From assembly GCA_035301545.1 (NCBI GenBank), contig DATGUA010000051.1:1-32401 (forward strand): 32,401 bases of DNA. The letters are read 5' to 3'. Positions within the stretch are counted from its first letter, which is position 1, and each line of letters starts with the position of its first letter. Source of the DNA: DATGUA01 sp035301545 (GTDB taxonomy: Bacteria > Bacillota > Clostridia > Tissierellales > Tissierellaceae). Positions 16,007 to 22,877 of this stretch are shown here, piece by piece. A program made the position numbers and the translations under genes. The notes below the pieces were generated by a model that worked only from the letters and a program-made list of their open reading frames with translations, did not search any database and was not told the DNA's origin.

Positions 16007-16954
16007 ATGCGAAAAACAAATATAGTTTTATATATTATTATCTTTACATTATTATTAGGATGTACTAAGGATAAAAGTGATATAAGTTTAAAAGAAGAAA
16101 ATAAAACACCAGAATCCTTACAGGATTTAAATAAATCTATAGATGAAATATTAAGTAATATTGGTGAAATAGAGAGAATAGACATGAATATAGACAAAGT
16201 AGATAATGAAGAAGATGATGATAGAGAGGATAATGGCCAAGAAGAAGATTATGAGGAAGAAGAGAATGGAGAAGAAGAGAATGGAGAAGGAGGGAATGGA
16301 GAAGAAGAGAATGGAGAAGAAGGGAATGGAGAAGAAGAGAATGAAGAAGGAGGGAATGGAGAAGAAGGGAATGAAGAAGAAGATAATGGAGAAGATTTAG
16401 ACAAAAATGAAGAATTAATTAAATCTGCCAAATTAGAAAAGATGTGGAATCAAATAGATGAAAAGTTAGAGAAGTCTCATGAATTATGGAATAGTTATGA
16501 AGTAGAAGGAATAAAAAAAGGTGGAAGTTCAGAAAAAGCTAATCAGTTTGATACATCTATAAATAAAATAACAAAAGCTATAGAGGATAAAAATATAAGG
16601 GATATATATGAATATGGAAGCCAAGCATTATTAAATTTAAAACCATTTTTAGATTTATATACAGATGATTATTTAGGAGAAATAGCAGAGATTAAATACG
16701 GTGTATATCAATATTATTTAGCTGCAATATATAATGATAAAAATGCAGCATTAGAAGCAATAAAAAACAAAGATGAAAATATACAAAGGGTTAGATCAGA
16801 ATTAGAAGATAATGAAGAGAAAACTAAACAATTAGATAAGGTTTCCTATGCATTAAAAAATTTAGCTAACAGTCTAAATGAAGATAGTAAAAGACTATAT
16901 ATAATTAAAAAAGATATAGCAATTAAAGCTATAGATGATTTAGAAAAATATTAG
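16007..16954 (+). CDS. Lipoprotein with an acidic EEENG repeat region, function unknown
   Basis: The 315-residue product begins with a short basic start, a hydrophobic signal peptide and a lipobox LLLGC (cysteine 19), so it should be diacylglyceryl-modified and anchored on the outer face of the membrane. Residues about 65-132 are a very acidic low-complexity linker containing nine 5-residue repeats (EEENG and variants) encoded by 15-bp tandem repeats. The C-terminal part (about 135-315) is predicted helical and charged (KLEKMWNQIDEKLEKSHELW ... VYQYYLAAIYNDKNAALEAI), reminiscent of a TPR-like or four-helix extracellular domain, but I do not recognise a family. It follows cls in the same direction; its ribosome binding site is inside a hairpin. 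The long flexible acidic linker probably spans the cell wall. Confidence 0.85.
   Translation: MRKTNIVLYIIIFTLLLGCTKDKSDISLKEENKTPESLQDLNKSIDEILSNIGEIERIDMNIDKVDNEEDDDREDNGQEEDYEEEENGEEENGEGGNGEEENGEEGNGEEENEEGGNGEEGNEEEDNGEDLDKNEELIKSAKLEKMWNQIDEKLEKSHELWNSYEVEGIKKGGSSEKANQFDTSINKITKAIEDKNIRDIYEYGSQALLNLKPFLDLYTDDYLGEIAEIKYGVYQYYLAAIYNDKNAALEAIKNKDENIQRVRSELEDNEEKTKQLDKVSYALKNLANSLNEDSKRLYIIKKDIAIKAIDDLEKY
16256..16390 (+). repeat. Nine 15-bp tandem repeats inside the lipoprotein gene
   Basis: Nine consecutive 15-bp units with consensus GAAGAAGAGAATGGA run in phase with the reading frame (EEENG, EGGNG, EEGNG, EEENE, EEDNG). The first, second and fourth units are identical; the others differ by one to three A/G changes. 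Because each unit is five codons, gain or loss of units keeps the frame open. Confidence 0.92.
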
Positions 16955-16967
16955 TTTTGATAATTAA

Positions 16968-17004
16968 GCAGGGAGAAAATAATAATATTATTTTCCTCCC
17001 TTGC
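16968..17004. terminator. Inverted repeat between the lipoprotein gene and the convergent small peptide gene
   Basis: GCAGGGAGAAAATAAT (16968-16983) pairs with ATTATTTTCCTCCCTTGC (16987-17004) with two single-base bulges and a 3-nt loop. It lies 13 bp after the lipoprotein stop and downstream of the minus-strand peptide gene. The T tract is part of the stem, so terminator function is plausible but not certain. The rest of the 16955-17267 gap holds the small gene at 17032 and a -10-like TATAAT at 17219-17224. Confidence 0.45.
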
Positions 17005-17031
17005 AATCGATTCAATATAATTTATTATATT

Positions 17032-17127
17032 TTATAATATAGAGAAAAGGATAGCAAAAAAGATTAATGCTAAAATAATACCTACAGCCCAATTAATAAA
17101 TTTTTTACTTATAAAGAAAAACTTCAT
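17032..17127 (-). CDS. 31-residue single-helix membrane peptide
   Basis: The minus strand encodes 31 residues: MKFFFISKKFINWAVGIILA followed by LIFFAILFSIL and a TAA at 17034-17032. A basic N-terminus followed by about 18 hydrophobic residues predicts a single membrane helix with the N-terminus inside. The ATG (17127-17125) is preceded at 7 bases by AAGGGGTG, a good ribosome binding site, and a TATAAT-like box (TATATAATAGG on the minus strand, near 17160) lies upstream. Similar tiny membrane peptides include type I toxins and regulators of membrane enzymes, but nothing here assigns one. No antisense RNA gene is obvious. Confidence 0.55.
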   Translation of the reverse strand: MKFFFISKKFINWAVGIILALIFFAILFSIL

Positions 17128-17267
17128 ATATAAACACCCCTTTTAATATACCTATTATATACTATTAAATAAATGATAAATATAGACCAATAATTGGATT
17201 TTGGTTTTGTATTTTTAGTATAATTAGGGTATTATATAAATATAAGAATAAAAAAGGGGTAAGGATA

Positions 17268-18128
17268 ATGAATATAAAAATATTGAGTGATAGTGCCTGT
17301 GATTTACCACAAGAACTTATTGATAAATATGATATAGATATATTGCCTTTAATAGTTACTAAAGATGGAAAGGAATATTTAGAGGAAATAGATATATCTT
17401 CAGATGAAGTATATAAGGGAATGAGAAATGGGGAAGTTTATAAAACAGCACAAATACCAGCAAACACTTTTCAAAATAAATTTGAAGAGTATGCTAAAAG
17501 TGGTAGAAAGGTTATTTATTTAGCTTTTTCTTCTGGATTATCAGGAACTTATCAAACTTCATTGTTGGTCAAAGATAATGTAATGGAACAATACCCAGAT
17601 TTAGATTTAGAAATAATAGATACTAAAGCAGCATCAGGTGGATTTGGTTCTATAGTATTAAGAGTGGCAAAGTTAGCAAAAGAGGGAAAAAGTAAAAAAG
17701 AACTTATAGATGCGGCTAATCTCTATATAAATACTATAAGACATATATTTACAGTTGATAATATTGAATACCTATTTAGAGGTGGCAGAGTAACAAGGAC
17801 ACAAGCTTTTATAGGTGGAATATTGAATATTAAACCAATACTTCATGTAGATGAGAAAGGGAAGTTGGTACCATTAGAAAAGGTTCGTGGAAAAAGTAAA
17901 TTATTAAAAAGAATGTTACAATTAATAGAAGAAGAAACTAAAGGAGTAAATTTAAAAGATCAAACTATAATTATAACTCATGGAGATGATCTTAAAACTG
18001 CATCTAAAATGAAAGAATTAATAAAAGAAAAATTTGGAGTGGAAAAATTCATAATAAATACTATAGGAGCCACTATAGGGGCTCATTCAGGACCGGGAAC
18101 CCTAGCGGTATATTTTTATAATCAATAA
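17268..18128 (+). CDS. DegV family fatty-acid-binding protein (second copy)
   Basis: This 286-residue DegV/FakB-like protein should bind a fatty acid in the cleft between two domains. It has LSDSACDLP (6-14), the threonine loop KTAQIPANTF (59-68), FSSGLSGTYQTS (87-98) and DNIEYLFRGGRVTRTQAFIGGILNIKPIL in the second half, the last being the usual family signature. It is clearly diverged from the DegV at 4703 (KTSCPSPGDF versus KTAQIPANTF), so the pair probably differ in ligand preference. AGGGGTAAGG precedes the ATG; a TATAAT at 17219-17224 may be its -10, with only a weak -35. It is followed by a tRNA gene with its own promoter. Confidence 0.9.
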   Translation: MNIKILSDSACDLPQELIDKYDIDILPLIVTKDGKEYLEEIDISSDEVYKGMRNGEVYKTAQIPANTFQNKFEEYAKSGRKVIYLAFSSGLSGTYQTSLLVKDNVMEQYPDLDLEIIDTKAASGGFGSIVLRVAKLAKEGKSKKELIDAANLYINTIRHIFTVDNIEYLFRGGRVTRTQAFIGGILNIKPILHVDEKGKLVPLEKVRGKSKLLKRMLQLIEEETKGVNLKDQTIIITHGDDLKTASKMKELIKEKFGVEKFIINTIGATIGAHSGPGTLAVYFYNQ

Positions 18129-18145
18129 TAATCTTCAAAAGGCTA

Positions 18146-18174
18146 TGGACAAATACCTTTCAAAGTGGTATAAT
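18146..18174 (+). promoter_or_regulatory. Promoter for tRNA-Lys
   Basis: TGGACA (18146-18151), exactly 17 bp, then TATAAT (18169-18174). The first tRNA base is 20 bp after the -10, which implies a short 5' leader for RNase P to remove. Confidence 0.8.
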
Positions 18175-18193
18175 AATTGGTATTGAAATATTG

Positions 18194-18269
18194 GCACCTT
18201 TAGCTCAGTTGGCAGAGCGGCTGACTCTTAATCAGTAGGTCCAGGGTTCGAATCCCTGAAGGTGCACCA
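18194..18269 (+). tRNA. tRNA-Lys (anticodon CTT), CCA encoded
   Basis: The 76-nt cloverleaf is complete: acceptor GCACCTT/AAGGTGC, D stem GCTC/GAGC, anticodon stem GCTGA/TCAGT with loop CTCTTAA (anticodon CTT), 5-nt variable loop AGGTC, T stem CAGGG/CCCTG with loop TTCGAAT, discriminator A and encoded CCA (18267-18269). It reads AAG lysine codons. It is a stand-alone gene with its own promoter and terminator. Confidence 0.97.
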
Positions 18270-18284
18270 TAGTAAAGTAATAGA

Positions 18285-18317
18285 AGAGGCCTGTTAGTTT
18301 TTGATAGGTCTCTTTTA
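18285..18317 (+). terminator. Terminator after tRNA-Lys
   Basis: AGAGGCCTGT (18285-18294) pairs with ATAGGTCTCT (18304-18313) over ten base pairs, two of them G-U, followed by TTT. It lies 15 bp after the tRNA. Confidence 0.7.
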
Positions 18318-18365
18318 TAATATATTAAATCTGCTATTAGTTTAGAAAGGGAGTTGACAGATACC

Positions 18366-19094
18366 TTGAAAAATATTGGAGCTTTTTTTGATATAGATGG
18401 GACCATATTTAGAAATTCATTAATGATAGAACATTTCCAGAAACTTATAAACTTTGAAGTAATAGATCCGGCTATTTGGCATACTAAGATAAAAACGGTA
18501 TATGAAGAATGGGAAAAAAGATTTGGAGACTTTGAGGAGTATCTAGAAACTATAGCTGGAGTATATCTTGATGAATTAAAAGGAGTAAGCAAAGATTATA
18601 TAGAATTTATAGCAGCTCATGTTATTGAAGTGAATGGTGATATGGTATATAAATATTCTAGAGATCAAATAGAATGGCATAAATCTCAAAATCATAAAGT
18701 GTTTTTTGTATCTGGAAGTCCGGATTTTTTAGTATCTAAAATGGCAGAAAAATATGATGTAACCGAATATAAAGGGACATTATATAAAGTAGATTCTAAT
18801 AATAAGTTTACTGGTGAGATTGTAAAAATGTGGGATTCAGATAGTAAACAAAAAGTTTTAAAAGATTTAATAGAAAAATATAATATTGATTTAGATAATA
18901 GTTATGCATATGGAGATACTTTAGGAGATTTGTCAATGCTTAAAATGATGGGAAATCCAGTTGCAATTAATCCTAATAAGTCATTATTTGATCATATTAA
19001 ATCAGAAGAAGATTTAGCTAAGAAGACTACAATTATAGTTGAGAGAAAAAATGTAGTTTATAAATTAGACTATCAAGTAGATATAATAGAATAA
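18366..19094 (+). CDS. HAD-IB family phosphatase (SerB-like)
   Basis: The 242-residue cytoplasmic protein is a haloacid-dehalogenase phosphatase of the IB subgroup that includes phosphoserine phosphatase. Motif I is FFDIDGT with nucleophile D9 and acid D11, motif II is SGSP starting at S116, a conserved lysine lies in the SDSKQKVL segment, and motif III is GDTLGD (183-188). A long helical cap sits between motifs I and II. The substrate is not evident. No ATG is available: I chose TTG 18366, 12 bases from AAAGGGAG (18346-18353); the in-frame TTG at 18354 directly abuts that site and is less likely. The gene ends at an exceptionally perfect palindromic terminator. Confidence 0.85.
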   Translation: MKNIGAFFDIDGTIFRNSLMIEHFQKLINFEVIDPAIWHTKIKTVYEEWEKRFGDFEEYLETIAGVYLDELKGVSKDYIEFIAAHVIEVNGDMVYKYSRDQIEWHKSQNHKVFFVSGSPDFLVSKMAEKYDVTEYKGTLYKVDSNNKFTGEIVKMWDSDSKQKVLKDLIEKYNIDLDNSYAYGDTLGDLSMLKMMGNPVAINPNKSLFDHIKSEEDLAKKTTIIVERKNVVYKLDYQVDIIE

Positions 19095-19096
19095 AA

Positions 19097-19137
19097 AATA
19101 ATATAAGGTCCTCGGCCGAGGACCTTATATTATTTTT
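19097..19137. terminator. Perfect 38-nt palindromic bidirectional terminator
   Basis: Arms of 19 bases run without mismatch from 19097 to 19115 and 19116 to 19134 (core GGTCCTCGGCCGAGGACC), flanked by A and T tracts. It serves the HAD gene on the plus strand and the small gene on the minus strand, whose stop codon (19132-19130) lies inside it. Confidence 0.88.
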
Positions 19138-19222
19138 GTTTGGATTGTTTAGATTTTTGCTGTGCTTGTTTTTCTTCTTCTTGTTTCTCTTGGTTTTGCT
19201 TCCTGTTTTTAGATTTACTCAT
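19130..19222 (-). CDS. 30-residue highly charged small protein
   Basis: The minus strand encodes 30 residues: MSKSKNRKQNQEKQEEEKQA, then QQKSKQSKQK and TAA. It contains only charged, Gln, Asn, Ser and Ala residues plus the initiator Met, so it is probably disordered or a short helix. The ATG (19222-19220) has a near-perfect AGGAGGG ribosome binding site five bases upstream, and the stop is followed by a strong terminator, both of which argue that it is real. It lies just downstream of the helicase gene on the same strand (54 bp after its stop), so it may share that transcript. No function is known to me. Confidence 0.6.
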   Translation of the reverse strand: MSKSKNRKQNQEKQEEEKQAQQKSKQSKQK

Positions 19223-19276
19223 TTATACCCTCCTATAAATATCGATCCAATAGTAGTATTGCCAACTTATAGGAAA

Positions 19277-21151
19277 TTAATCATTATACTGATAGGTATT
19301 TTGTAATTCTATAAGAAATTCTGAAGGATCAACTCTCTGATTGCTAACTTGATGTGGATTAAGTAGAGAGAGATGGTTTTTAGCCCTACTTAATCCTACA
19401 TAGAATACTCTTCTTTCTTCTTCAAAAGATTCAATATCACCCTTTTTAAAAGATTCTATACTAGATGAATTTGGAAAGTCACCATTAATTAAATCAATAA
19501 TATACACCCTTTCAAATTCTAAACCTTTGGCAGCATGAATTGTAGATAATGTAATAGAATTAGAATTTTCATTAGAATTAGCAGATAAATATTGAAGATG
19601 CCTTAATCTGTTTATAAAATCATTTAAGTTTGAACACTTTTCAGCAATCATTTTTAAATAAAACAATATTGTATTTAGATTATTATAAGTATATCCAAAT
19701 CTAATAGAACTTTCTCTTAAATACTCATCATACTCTAAATTATATTTAATATATGAAATACCATCTTTGGGACTTAAATTAGATATTTTTTTAAAATCTA
19801 ATTTTAATTCTCTTAACCTTCTTTTATAATGTCTATTTAAACCAGGATATTTCATAATTCTATCAAAAACTGATATTTTAGAATCTAAGGTCTTAGCAAA
19901 ATTAATTTGCTTCTTAGAAATATAGCCTTTAATTTTATAATATAATCCTTCATATAAATCCATTCTAGAAATATCTTCAGCTAAATATAAGATATTAATT
20001 ATATCTCTTAATAACCAATGATTGAAAAATTTGAGATTTCGATCTCTGATAGAAAATGGTACATTATTATTTTCAAGATAGTCAATAACCCCTATTGAAG
20101 ATATATTATTCCTGTAAAGTATACAGGAATTAGACATATTATGTCCTTCAAGATCTTCCATAATATACCTATATTGGTCATTGACAGATTTGACTTTGAC
20201 AATATTTATAGGTTCAATATAGGAATTATTAGTATAGATATTTTTGTCGTATCTTAAAGTATTATGCTGTATAAATTTGTTACATATAGAAACTATATTT
20301 TTAGAGGATCTATAATTTTCTTCCATGAAAAATATTTTTCCATCTTTATATATTTTATTAAAGTTTAATAAACTTTTAGGATAAGCACCTCTAAACCCGT
20401 ATATAGACTGATCATCATCTGCTACTATTAGTAAATTATTTTTAGGTTTAGCTAAAAGTTTAATTATTTCCATTTGTAATTTAGAAGTATCTTGTCCTTC
20501 ATCAACTTGTATAAAATCATATTTATTTCTATATTTCCCTAATAAATGCTGGTTATTCTGTAATATTTCCAGGGAAATAGACAGCATATCATCAAAATCA
20601 AACAAATTATTTTGTCGTTTGTTATTTTCATACCTTAAATATATTTCTTTTAAATTAGCTATATCAGGTTTCTTTCTTTTAATATAAGTATCGACATCTA
20701 TCATTATATTCTTAATATAACTTATACTACTAACAAGGTTTTCTAATCTATCTTCTGTAATATGACTATTATTGACAGAAAAATATATTTCTTTCAACAT
20801 ATGATACTTATTAGACCTACCTTTATTTCCTTCGATTAATTTATAATTAACTTTACTTATAGAAGAATACTCTCCAATAAGCCTAAAACAAAAGGCATGG
20901 ATAGTAGAAAACTCAACTGGATATTTACTAAAATTGGGAAATAATTGATCAAATCTACTTCTCATATCTCTAGCAGAAGCACGACTAAAAGTAATAGATA
21001 ATATTCTACTAGGATCTACTTTATGTTTAGATATTAGACTATGAATCCTATGGACTAGTACAGTAGTCTTACCTGCTCCAGGTACTGCTAATACTAATGC
21101 AGGGCCATAGACATGATTTATTGATAACCTTTGTTTTTCACTTAAATTCAA
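19277..21151 (-). CDS. UvrD/Rep-like superfamily 1 DNA helicase
   Basis: The 624-residue protein is a 3'-5' SF1A helicase. Seen in order: Q motif LSEKQRLSI (3-11), motif I AVPGAGKTT (22-30), Ia ITFSRASARDM (53-63), motif II VDEGQD (216-221), III ADDDQSIYGFRGA (244-256), IV EENYRSS, V STIHAAKGLEFERVYI, VI EERRVFYVGLSRAK. It is about 100 residues shorter than PcrA/UvrD (about 720-750) and lacks the C-terminal RNA-polymerase-interacting region, so it is probably an accessory repair or replication helicase rather than PcrA itself. It starts with TTG at 21151, behind AGGTGAT; no better start exists. It is divergent from the PAP2 gene. Confidence 0.9.
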   Translation of the reverse strand: MNLSEKQRLSINHVYGPALVLAVPGAGKTTVLVHRIHSLISKHKVDPSRILSITFSRASARDMRSRFDQLFPNFSKYPVEFSTIHAFCFRLIGEYSSISKVNYKLIEGNKGRSNKYHMLKEIYFSVNNSHITEDRLENLVSSISYIKNIMIDVDTYIKRKKPDIANLKEIYLRYENNKRQNNLFDFDDMLSISLEILQNNQHLLGKYRNKYDFIQVDEGQDTSKLQMEIIKLLAKPKNNLLIVADDDQSIYGFRGAYPKSLLNFNKIYKDGKIFFMEENYRSSKNIVSICNKFIQHNTLRYDKNIYTNNSYIEPINIVKVKSVNDQYRYIMEDLEGHNMSNSCILYRNNISSIGVIDYLENNNVPFSIRDRNLKFFNHWLLRDIINILYLAEDISRMDLYEGLYYKIKGYISKKQINFAKTLDSKISVFDRIMKYPGLNRHYKRRLRELKLDFKKISNLSPKDGISYIKYNLEYDEYLRESSIRFGYTYNNLNTILFYLKMIAEKCSNLNDFINRLRHLQYLSANSNENSNSITLSTIHAAKGLEFERVYIIDLINGDFPNSSSIESFKKGDIESFEEERRVFYVGLSRAKNHLSLLNPHQVSNQRVDPSEFLIELQNTYQYND

Positions 21152-21228
21152 TTTATCACCTGCTCCTATAAACTAATTATATAATAACATGAATTTTTAT
21201 GATAAACTATTATAATAGATATAGGCTT

Positions 21229-21257
21229 TTGTTTTATGTATATAAATTAGGTATAAT
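21229..21257 (+). promoter_or_regulatory. Promoter for the PAP2 phosphatase gene
   Basis: TTGTTT (21229-21234), a 17-bp spacer and TATAAT (21252-21257), 39 bp before the ATG. A second TATAAT at 21211-21216 may belong to either strand; I cannot place a convincing helicase promoter on the minus strand. Confidence 0.6.
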
Positions 21258-21296
21258 TATATATATTAAAAGAAATAGAGAATAGAGGAATTTATT

Positions 21297-21848
21297 ATGA
21301 AAAAGCTTTTAAAAGGATTTGATAATTTTTTTATAGAGTTAATAAACAATAGACTTAAAAACAGATATTTAGACAAATTTATGTATGGAATAACTGATCT
21401 AGGTAGGGCTGTATCTACTACGATATTTGCTATTATATTATTAATTGTCGGAAATTATAATTTAAAGTTTATAGGCTTAGAAAATTTGTTAGTGATAGGG
21501 ATTAGCCAAACAATAGTACAAGGATTAAAACTTAGTTTAAGAAGAAAAAGACCTTATGATATGCTGGAGCATGTACATACTTTTGAAATTATATTAAAAG
21601 ATTATTCATTTCCATCAGGACATACTACAGCAAGTTTTGCATTGGCTACAGTCTTAACATTAAATATACCTTATATATGGCCTATAGCATATCTATTTGC
21701 CAGTATAATTGGGGTATCAAGGATTTACCTTGCAGTACATTATCCGACAGATGTAGCAGCTGGTATTATCTTAGGAGTGGGTAGTGCAATATTTGTTGAT
21801 AAATATCTGTTATTTATAGTAGAAAAGGTAATTCAACTGATATATTAG
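21297..21848 (+). CDS. PAP2 family membrane lipid phosphatase
   Basis: This 183-residue integral membrane protein belongs to the type 2 phosphatidic acid phosphatase family, which dephosphorylates lipid phosphates such as undecaprenyl pyrophosphate or phosphatidylglycerophosphate on the outer face of the membrane. The three catalytic motifs are complete: KLSLRRKRP (78-86), PSGH (106-109) and SRIYLAVHYPTD with R142, H148 and D152. About five hydrophobic segments are visible. The substrate cannot be decided from the sequence; bacitracin-resistance-type undecaprenyl phosphatase (BcrC-like) is a reasonable possibility. GAGG precedes the ATG. Confidence 0.88.
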   Translation: MKKLLKGFDNFFIELINNRLKNRYLDKFMYGITDLGRAVSTTIFAIILLIVGNYNLKFIGLENLLVIGISQTIVQGLKLSLRRKRPYDMLEHVHTFEIILKDYSFPSGHTTASFALATVLTLNIPYIWPIAYLFASIIGVSRIYLAVHYPTDVAAGIILGVGSAIFVDKYLLFIVEKVIQLIY

Positions 21849-21913
21849 CTGTTGATTTATTTTGGTATTTTGTGGTATATATGTATTAGTATAATATAAT
21901 GGAGGGGTATAAT

Positions 21914-22735
21914 ATGATCATGAGTAATTTTTTACGAAATAGAAAATCTGTAAGAGAATTTAAAAAGAAAGAAGTAAATTTTGATATCTTAGATGATATT
22001 AATAAGGATTTAAGAGTAGCGGAAGATGAAGTAGAATTAGGGAAAATTAAATTTAAATTATATGAAAATGGGAAAAATGTATCTTCTAATCTAAAAGATA
22101 AAGGTGGATATGATGGCGTTATGATTAATAGTCCTCATTATTTAGTCTTAATTCGACAAGATGATGAGGAGAATACTATAGTAAGAAGTGGGTATTATAT
22201 GGAAAAAGTCATCACTAGTTTAAATAATAAAGGATTAAGTACTTGTTGGGTAAGTATTAAAGATGTAAATGTAGATTTAAAGAAAGAGATTTTTGGAGAT
22301 TGTAAAGGAACTATAGACTATATATTAGCTTTTGGATATGAAAAACTAAAAAATCCATTTAATACAGAAGTATCTAGTGAGAGAATAGGAGTATCAGAGT
22401 ATGTTTTTGATAGAGAAATAGAAAGAAAAGCTAGTACAGATGATTTAGAATCAAAAGGATTATTAGATATATTTTATTATTTAAGATTTGCACCATCTAC
22501 TAAAAATTTACAACCTTGGAGATTTTTAATGGAAGATGGTAATTTAAAATTATTATTAGCTTATGAAGACTGGAATCAATCATTCTTGGTAGATGCTGGT
22601 ATAATAATGTATTATTTTGAAGCATTAGCAGAAACCCAAAGATTAGGTGGGGAATGGACATTATTTAAAACTCCTAGTGAAGATTATAAAACAGATAAAT
22701 TTAACTATAAATCAATAGCAGAATATAAACTTTAA
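21914..22735 (+). CDS. Nitroreductase-family-like protein with separated motifs
   Basis: The 273-residue product begins LRNRKSVREF (7-16), the phosphate/FMN-binding start of nitroreductases, but the partner motif APSTKNLQPWRF, normally about 20 residues further on, appears only at 193-204. Between them is SPHYLVLI ... YYMEKVITSLNNKGLSTCWV, typical of the second half of a nitroreductase. The chain therefore looks like one subdomain followed by the beginning of another, as in single-chain pseudo-dimeric nitroreductases related to Thermotoga TM1586. FMN binding and NAD(P)H oxidation are likely but unproven. I start at ATG 21914, six bases after GGAGGGG; the in-frame ATG at 21899 lies before that site. 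A TATAAT at 21890-21895 may be the -10. A strong terminator follows. Confidence 0.72.
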   Translation: MIMSNFLRNRKSVREFKKKEVNFDILDDINKDLRVAEDEVELGKIKFKLYENGKNVSSNLKDKGGYDGVMINSPHYLVLIRQDDEENTIVRSGYYMEKVITSLNNKGLSTCWVSIKDVNVDLKKEIFGDCKGTIDYILAFGYEKLKNPFNTEVSSERIGVSEYVFDREIERKASTDDLESKGLLDIFYYLRFAPSTKNLQPWRFLMEDGNLKLLLAYEDWNQSFLVDAGIIMYYFEALAETQRLGGEWTLFKTPSEDYKTDKFNYKSIAEYKL

Positions 22736-22740
22736 TATAT

Positions 22741-22772
22741 AAACAGGACATTGAAAAAGTGTCCTGTTTTTT
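22741..22772 (+). terminator. Rho-independent terminator after the nitroreductase gene
   Basis: AAACAGGACA (22741-22750) and TGTCCTGTTT (22760-22769) form a 10-bp stem with a 9-nt loop and a T6 tail. The next promoter begins two bases later. Confidence 0.9.
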
Positions 22773-22773
22773 A

Positions 22774-22802
22774 TTGACATATTTTATATAATAACATATA
22801 AT
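22774..22802 (+). promoter_or_regulatory. Consensus sigma-A promoter of the metal ATPase gene
   Basis: TTGACA (22774-22779), exactly 17 bp, TATAAT (22797-22802): a full consensus match. Its -10 overlaps the left end of a large palindrome, so the strong promoter is probably held off by a repressor. Confidence 0.9.
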
Positions 22803-22842
22803 ATTATTAACATATGAGCATATGTTCATATGTTAATAATAT
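22801..22842 (+). promoter_or_regulatory. ArsR/SmtB-type metal-sensor operator
   Basis: Perfect 17-base arms ATATTATTAACATATGA (22801-22817) and TCATATGTTAATAATAT (22826-22842) flank GCATATGT. The core ATATGAGCATATGTTCATAT fits the 12-2-12 type inverted repeat bound by CzrA/SmtB/CadC-class repressors. It covers the transcription start of the metal ATPase gene. No ArsR-family gene is present in the window, so the repressor must be encoded elsewhere. Confidence 0.78.
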
Positions 22843-22877
22843 CTTACATATATTTATAATGAGAGGAGAGGAATCCA

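Noticed and set aside
16256..16390. CRISPR array
   Set aside because: Units are contiguous 15-mers without spacers and are coding, in phase with the lipoprotein gene.
16206..16431. Additional ORFs on both strands across the GAAGAAGAGAATGGA repeats
   Set aside because: They are low-complexity shadows of the repeat in other frames (Met/Lys- and Ser/Pro-rich) with no independent start signals.
18200..18592. Minus-strand ORF of 130 codons
   Set aside because: Its C-terminus (GIRTLDLLIKSQPLCQL) is the well-known false translation of the reverse strand of a tRNA gene, and the rest is antisense to the HAD phosphatase.
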